Notes under the pieces: generated by a model
The model's database searches: none
Seen by the model: the letters and a program-made list of their open reading frames with translations, nothing else
Told to the model about the DNA's origin: nothing
Shown here: one piece after another, positions 59,257 to 64,000 of the stretch
Layout of the letters: the number at the start of each line of letters is the position of its first letter
Position numbering within the stretch: position 1 is the first letter of the stretch
NCBI GenBank assembly: GCA_038237475.1
Contig: JBBRYS010000012.1
Span: 97,766-161,765, forward strand
Source: JAOAPY01 sp038237475
GTDB lineage: Bacteria > Acidobacteriota > Blastocatellia > Pyrinomonadales > Pyrinomonadaceae
Direction: 5' to 3'
DNA: 64,000 bases
Position numbers and translations under genes: made by a program

Positions 59257-59331
59257 GGTTGTCAAGCAACGGACTAGTGCCTCACTGGTTTTAGATCCAA
59301 ATCTCCAACACGTACCACATATTTCTTGAAC

Positions 59332-62322
59332 ATGAGGAACTTTAGGACGGCTGGCCACTTTGTGCTCTTACTGGCATGGTGTTCGGTACTGCCCGTGAAG
59401 GCACAAGAGGCCGTCAAGTCACCACCCGAAACGACTGGTTACCCAGCCGTTAGATCAATTTACCCCGGCGAAACGATCGCGGATGATTTGACCGGAAACG
59501 AAACTCACTTCTATCAAATCGAGGCTGCCGCGAACCAGTTCCTCCATCTCGTGGTTCAGCAACAGGGAATAGATGTTGTTCTTACAATTTCGCGTCAGCA
59601 TGGCGAGAGATTGTCTGAAGTTGATCGGCCAATAGGATCGCGTGGTCGGGAAACGATTTCGCTGATAACTCCAGCCTCAGGTTCGTACGTCCTGGCGGTT
59701 CGTTCTTTGGAAAACGTAACGGCACAGGGCCGCTATCAAGTCAGCCTGGATCCTTTAAGACCCTTTGCAGCGAAAGATAAGACGTGGATCGATGCAGAGC
59801 AGGCGGTGAGCGCAGGTGAACGATTACGCTCTGGGGGCAAGGCGGGATCGATCCGTGACGCGATACAACAGTTCAACCACGCTGCCGACCTCTGGTGTTC
59901 ACTTGGTGAAGCGGACGAGGAGGCGATCGCCCTGTACGGCAGCGGGATGAGTTCTGCCGCGCTAGGTGACAACCAAAGTGCATTGGAGTATTTGAACCGG
60001 GCCCTATCGCTCTTTGAACTAGTATCGGATAAGCACGGCCTTTCCATAACTACTGCCGCGCTGGGCTGGCCTTACATGTACCTGGGGAATAACGAACAGG
60101 CGCTCGAAAGTTTTTCCAGCGCCTATCGACTGTACCACGAATTAGGTAACCTTAAAGGCGAGGGTGTCGCCCTGTACGGAATTGGTTGGGTTCATGCTCT
60201 GCGCGAGGAATATCAGCAGGCTCTCAATGACTTCACGGATTCTCTGCGTCGTCGTCGCACCGTAAGTGATAAACGCGGCGAAGCGCTAACTTTGGCTGGA
60301 ATGGGCAAGACTGAAGCGCGCCTGCGAAATTTTACCGCGGCACTTGCACACCTCAAGCAAGCACTGGCAATTCTGCAGCGTCGAGATCTTTATGCGGAGG
60401 CGGATACGCTTTCGAATTTGGCTTGGGTCTATAACGGGGTTGGCGAACCGTTGGAAGCCGTTAACAATTTTAAGCGTGCATTGGAACTCAGAAGACAGGC
60501 CGGTGATCGCACGGGTGAGGCCACTACCCTTTTTGGTCTTAGTAAAGGTTTGCGCGCGCTAGGCCAATTGAAAGAATCCCGGCTGGCGATAGAGGATGCG
60601 CTCGCTATTATTGAGTCTCTCCGGGCCAAGGGTGCCAACCAGCAACTGCGCATTTCATATTTCGCCTCGATTCAGGATTATTACGAATTTTACATCTCAC
60701 TCCTGATGCAACTTGATCGCATTGCTCCCGCGGCTGGTTATGCGGCGACTGCCCTGCAGGCGTCTGAGCGGGCGCGTGCCCGTGGATTGATAGATCTCCT
60801 GGCCGAAGCGCGCATCGACCTTCGCCGTGACGTTGATCCGGCCTTGCTGGAGCAGGAGAATCGTATTACAGAGAAATTGGTGACTCTTACACGACAGCAT
60901 CAACTTCAGCACGATGGAAAGAGCCAAGATCTGCCTGGCGAAATTCGCGACCTTACCAATCAACTGGAAACAGTTGAATCGCACATCCGGGCGTCAAGTC
61001 CTGGTTATGCAGCGATAGTTCAACCACAGCCGCTCAGCGTCTCCGAAATTCAGGAACAAGTCCTGGACGAAAACACTTTGCTCCTGGAGTACTCGTTGGG
61101 TGAAGAAAAGAGCTATCTGTGGGCAGTCATTCGAAAAGAGCTCGTGAGTTATGAACTGCCTGGCCGTGCGCGAATCGAAGGCGTGGCGCGGCGGCTCTAT
61201 GAATTACTGAACGCGCGCAACCGGGTCTTGCCAAATGAAACTGTTGTAGAGAAAAGAGCCCGCATAGCGTTGGCTGACCGGGAAGCTAATTCTGTCTCAA
61301 GTGAATTGGGTACGCTGCTTCTCGAGCCGGCTGCGCATACGTTGGGCAGTAATCGTCTTCTGATTGTGGCACCGGATGCTTTGCAATATGTTGCGTTTGC
61401 GGCGTTACCAGTTCGCAGGAATAGCGAAAGCGCGAGTGGAGTACCAATGTCCGCCGAAACTCGCCAGGCAATAGCTTCTAACCGCAGGCCTTTGATCACC
61501 GATCACGAAATCGTTGTCTTGCCATCCGCCTCAACGCTGGCAATCCTGCGGAAGCAGACTGGAAACCGGCAACCACGAACAAAGACTGTCGCTGCCTTCG
61601 GCGATCCGGTTTTCAGTATCGACGATGAGCGACTCCCACAAACCGGCAGCCAGTCCGTCGGCAACAATTCGCGGATCTTTTCATTTCAAACTAAGAATAC
61701 AGCCCCTAGTAGGGTGACCTCGCTCGTAAACGATTCAACATATCCCCGGTTAATCAGTTCACGATGGGAAGCCAAGCAGATAGTTGCGCTAGCTCCTCCA
61801 GGAGAAGGGAAGTTGCTGCTGGATTTCGATGCAAATCGAACTGGGGTAACCGATCCCGAACTCAATCGGTACCGGTTCCTACATTTTGCCACGCACGCTG
61901 TTATAAACAATGAGCATCCGGAACTATCCGGCATCGTTCTGTCAATGTTCGATAAGAATGGACACGAGCAAAACGGGTTCCTGCCCTCCTATGAAATCTT
62001 TAAATTGAAGTTACCTGTCGAGGTAATAGTGCTCAGCGCTTGCCGCACGGGTTTAGGCCGGGATTTCAAGGGCGAGGGCCTGATTGGCTTGACCCGAGGA
62101 TTTATGTACGCGGGCGCGCCGCGCATAGTTGTCAGTCTTTGGGACGTTGACGATAAGCCGACCTCTGAACTGATGGTGCGGTTCTATAAGCGAATGCTGG
62201 GTCCTGAAAAACTGTCGCCTGCCGCAGCTTTGCGCGCGGCTCAGTTGGAAATGTCCGCCGATCCTCGCTGGCAGTCGCCGTACTTTTGGGCGCCTTTCGT
62301 TCTCCAGGGCGAGTGGCGCTAG
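59332..62322 (+). CDS. Exported CHAT-domain (caspase-like) protein with PPC and TPR domains
   Basis: A 996-aa protein from the ATG at 59332; a TTG at 59326 is in frame. A signal/membrane segment (FVLLLAWCSVLPVKAQE) is followed by a PPC-like beta domain (~35-125; FYQIEAAANQFLHLVVQQQG). Six or more TPRs come next (~160-430), then a helical linker, and the C-terminal CHAT protease (~560-996). The catalytic dyad is visible: His855 in FATHA and Cys904 in LSACRTGLG. It ends with the family's APRIVVSLWDVDD and PYFWAPFVLQGEW. CHAT proteases are caspase relatives that cut specific proteins on a signal. It follows the sigma-like and anti-sigma-like genes, so regulated proteolysis of one of them is plausible. 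Confidence 0.92.
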   Translation: MRNFRTAGHFVLLLAWCSVLPVKAQEAVKSPPETTGYPAVRSIYPGETIADDLTGNETHFYQIEAAANQFLHLVVQQQGIDVVLTISRQHGERLSEVDRPIGSRGRETISLITPASGSYVLAVRSLENVTAQGRYQVSLDPLRPFAAKDKTWIDAEQAVSAGERLRSGGKAGSIRDAIQQFNHAADLWCSLGEADEEAIALYGSGMSSAALGDNQSALEYLNRALSLFELVSDKHGLSITTAALGWPYMYLGNNEQALESFSSAYRLYHELGNLKGEGVALYGIGWVHALREEYQQALNDFTDSLRRRRTVSDKRGEALTLAGMGKTEARLRNFTAALAHLKQALAILQRRDLYAEADTLSNLAWVYNGVGEPLEAVNNFKRALELRRQAGDRTGEATTLFGLSKGLRALGQLKESRLAIEDALAIIESLRAKGANQQLRISYFASIQDYYEFYISLLMQLDRIAPAAGYAATALQASERARARGLIDLLAEARIDLRRDVDPALLEQENRITEKLVTLTRQHQLQHDGKSQDLPGEIRDLTNQLETVESHIRASSPGYAAIVQPQPLSVSEIQEQVLDENTLLLEYSLGEEKSYLWAVIRKELVSYELPGRARIEGVARRLYELLNARNRVLPNETVVEKRARIALADREANSVSSELGTLLLEPAAHTLGSNRLLIVAPDALQYVAFAALPVRRNSESASGVPMSAETRQAIASNRRPLITDHEIVVLPSASTLAILRKQTGNRQPRTKTVAAFGDPVFSIDDERLPQTGSQSVGNNSRIFSFQTKNTAPSRVTSLVNDSTYPRLISSRWEAKQIVALAPPGEGKLLLDFDANRTGVTDPELNRYRFLHFATHAVINNEHPELSGIVLSMFDKNGHEQNGFLPSYEIFKLKLPVEVIVLSACRTGLGRDFKGEGLIGLTRGFMYAGAPRIVVSLWDVDDKPTSELMVRFYKRMLGPEKLSPAAALRAAQLEMSADPRWQSPYFWAPFVLQGEWR

Positions 62323-62556
62323 AGCGTCGGAAAGTTCCAAGAGCCCTCAGCGTTTTAGCATTGCGCGAACCCCACCTTGTAACCCCACATTAATAGTTAT
62401 CACGTGCTGAAAATTCTTTGGTGCGTTTTGCCGGAATGAAACCCTTACTAATTTACAGGGTAAGAGTGTCGGCATTTATCAGTTGGCGTAAGCAGGTATT
62501 TGTAATCTGCCTTGGCAGGATCAGATCCCGCTTCACCCTCCGGGAGAAATTTTGAA

Positions 62557-63435
62557 ATGAAGAAGTTCAGAGCATTCACTTTCGTCCTCACCCCCCTCAC
62601 CATCTGCCTACTGCAACTGTCCGTTTTGGCTCAGGCAAATAGTTCGGGTGGCGAGGTTTTGACCAATGACAAAGTCGTGACAATGGTTAAAGCGGGTCTC
62701 CCTGCCAGTATCATAGTCAACAAAATCCGCGCCTCAAAGACCAATTTCAACACAAACACCGACGAACTAATTCGGTTGCAACAGGCTCGGGTGCCCACGG
62801 AGATCATCAATGCCATGGTCGAGTCCTCCAGCACTGCCTCGGCAGTAAAGTCAACCACCGGGGCAGGCGATGCGTCGAGGACGGATCCGAATGATCCGCT
62901 GGCTACACATGAGGCTGGGATTTATTTCTACCAGGAGAAGGACGGAAAAAAGCTCCTAACCCAACTGGAGCCCTCGGTCTCGAAACAGACCAAGGCGGGA
63001 GGGTTTCTGGCCTCAGCCATGACCTACGGTATTGCGAAGATCAAGTTCAAGGCGGCTTTATCGGGCCAGAACGCTCCGCTCCAATTGGATGACCGGCGCC
63101 CGATATTTTACTTCTATTTCGAAGTTAAGAATGCGGGTTTGAGCAGTAATAGTTACTACGCCACAAGCCCCAATGAATTTGTTTTGATCAAATTTGACAG
63201 CAAGGGGAATTCCCGCGAAGTAATTGTCTCTCAGGCCAATGCGTTCGGTGCGCAAAGTGGAACGATGGACAAAGCAGCTCGCGCATTGAAAGTCGAAAAA
63301 CTCAGTCCTGGAGTTTACAAAGTAACTCCTCAGGAAGATCTGACCGAAGGAGAATACGGTTTTTACAATGGCGGCGGTGCCGGGCCGAGCGGCGGCGCAA
63401 AGATCTTTGATTTTGGAGTCAAGCTGCCACGCTAG
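62557..63435 (+). CDS. Exported protein with a KAGLxxxIIxxKI motif, unknown function
   Basis: A 292-aa protein from the ATG at 62557 with GGGAG about 10 bases before; a GTG at 62512 is in frame. The signal peptide ends LAQANS. Residues ~30-80 hold NDKVVTMVKAGLPASIIVNKIRASKTNF, then LIRLQQARVPTEIINAMV. This is a motif common in exported Acidobacteria proteins that looks like two short helix pairs. The rest (~105-292) is a beta-rich domain (AGIYFYQEKDGKKLL, YFYFEVKNAGL, PGVYKVTPQEDLTEGEYGFY). No enzyme motif is seen. It sits downstream of the CHAT gene by 234 bp on the same strand; a link is not proven. Confidence 0.85.
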   Translation: MKKFRAFTFVLTPLTICLLQLSVLAQANSSGGEVLTNDKVVTMVKAGLPASIIVNKIRASKTNFNTNTDELIRLQQARVPTEIINAMVESSSTASAVKSTTGAGDASRTDPNDPLATHEAGIYFYQEKDGKKLLTQLEPSVSKQTKAGGFLASAMTYGIAKIKFKAALSGQNAPLQLDDRRPIFYFYFEVKNAGLSSNSYYATSPNEFVLIKFDSKGNSREVIVSQANAFGAQSGTMDKAARALKVEKLSPGVYKVTPQEDLTEGEYGFYNGGGAGPSGGAKIFDFGVKLPR

Positions 63436-63518
63436 CTCCGGGATCGTAATGTCTCTTGAGGCGCACCAGCCGTTGCGAGGTCAGGCAAACGATTGAGTTG
63501 GGTGAAATACACAAAAAC

Positions 63519-64000
63519 ATGAAGACTTTGGACAATCAAATGCACTCCAGGCTTAGGGCGAACTCAGGGTTCCTTTACAGATGGATTCCAATCCTCTTAC
63601 TTATTTGTCTTTCGGGCCTCGCTGTTGTCTCAGTTTCAGTTACTCCATCGAGTGCACGGTGGGAGGGCAAGATAAAAGAGGCACGGCCACAGGTCCCGCC
63701 GGCCTCGATTCCCTCAACCTTAGTAACATCAAAAGTGTATCCAGCATCAGCACCGACTGCTGCAGCCTCACGAACTGGAGGTGATACTCAATCTCCCAAG
63801 ATGAATAGCTTGAAATTGGATTACTTGAAGGGGCTGGTTGATAGGGCCCATATACCACTCGTGAACCTGACAGGTACGTTATCGCCGAGCAATCCGATAG
63901 TGGGAGTGACGCAGGTCAGCATCGTGGGGAACGCGACGCCGGGAGCGACGGTAAGCGAGAATGATATAGGACCGGATGGAGGAAACAATGGTCCGTTCAC
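63519..64000 (+). CDS. Start of an exported protein, C-terminus beyond the window
   Basis: From the ATG at 63519 the frame is open to the window end (160 complete codons). A signal segment is clear (WIPILLLICLSGLAVVSVSV), followed by a Pro/Ala/Ser-rich stretch (RPQVPPASIPSTLVTSKV). The last ~40 residues (GTLSPSNPIVGVTQVSIVGN, then ATPGATVSEND) look like the beginning of an Ig-like or adhesin repeat. I cannot name the family from this part. Confidence 0.65.
   Translation, partial: MKTLDNQMHSRLRANSGFLYRWIPILLLICLSGLAVVSVSVTPSSARWEGKIKEARPQVPPASIPSTLVTSKVYPASAPTAAASRTGGDTQSPKMNSLKLDYLKGLVDRAHIPLVNLTGTLSPSNPIVGVTQVSIVGNATPGATVSENDIGPDGGNNGPF

Overview
The window looks like a chromosomal segment of an Acidobacteriota member, most likely class Blastocatellia (inference from gene content only). 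It carries four Hanks-type Ser/Thr kinases, one fused to TPRs and coupled to an ECF-like sigma factor. It also has a CRTAC1/ASPIC-UnbV plus TPR gene pair, SBBP/DUF4214 and RHS surface proteins, Asn/Ser-rich linkers after zinc ribbons, a bacterial Ku, and several sigma/anti-sigma/CHAT-type signalling genes. There is no rRNA, no transposase and no recognisable prophage.

Layout. 1-9.6 kb: a truncated exported TPR protein, a membrane Ser/Thr kinase, a translationally coupled CRTAC1-TPR pair, and on the other strand a sigma factor overlapping a giant kinase-TPR receptor. 10.1-24.1 kb: a rightward run of exported proteins (pentaheme cytochrome-TPR, IPT/RHS mini-protein, Gly-rich protein, giant RHS protein, SBBP/DUF4214 protein) that looks like a cell-surface locus. 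24.1-26.6 kb: a leftward TPR-like gene broken at a 9-A homopolymer, a 620-bp non-coding stretch with a CRISPR-like direct repeat pair, and a small exported cytochrome c.

27.07-44.87 kb is the most unusual part. It is a tightly packed, seven-gene, 17.8-kb rightward operon with ATGA overlaps or gaps of 57 bp or less. It encodes three trypsin-fold serine proteases without signal peptides, then four very large proteins (1124, 1088, 1783 and 595 aa) that I cannot assign to any characterised system. It has no NTPase, phage sheath or spike, or toxin domain that I can see. I regard it as the best candidate for an undescribed system: a cytoplasmic protease module joined to a large multi-protein assembly.

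45.2-54.2 kb is leftward: tRNA-Lys(CTT), a stand-alone receiver, a MerR-TPR regulator downstream of Ku, then four neighbouring zinc-ribbon genes (FHA-kinase, membrane LamG-like protein, kinase with four ribbons, MscL), an exported protein with an Ada-like Cys motif, and a receiver lacking its conserved lysine. 54.5-64 kb: a class III aminotransferase behind a leader hairpin, a UPF0175/DUF3368 toxin-antitoxin pair whose toxin is frameshifted, tRNA-Arg(CCG), a sigma-like / zinc-finger anti-sigma-like / CHAT-TPR cassette, a small exported protein, and the start of another exported protein cut by the window end.

Limits: everything here was read by eye. Family names come from memory of motifs, not from searches. 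Start codons were chosen by Shine-Dalgarno spacing, overlap with upstream genes and signal peptides.
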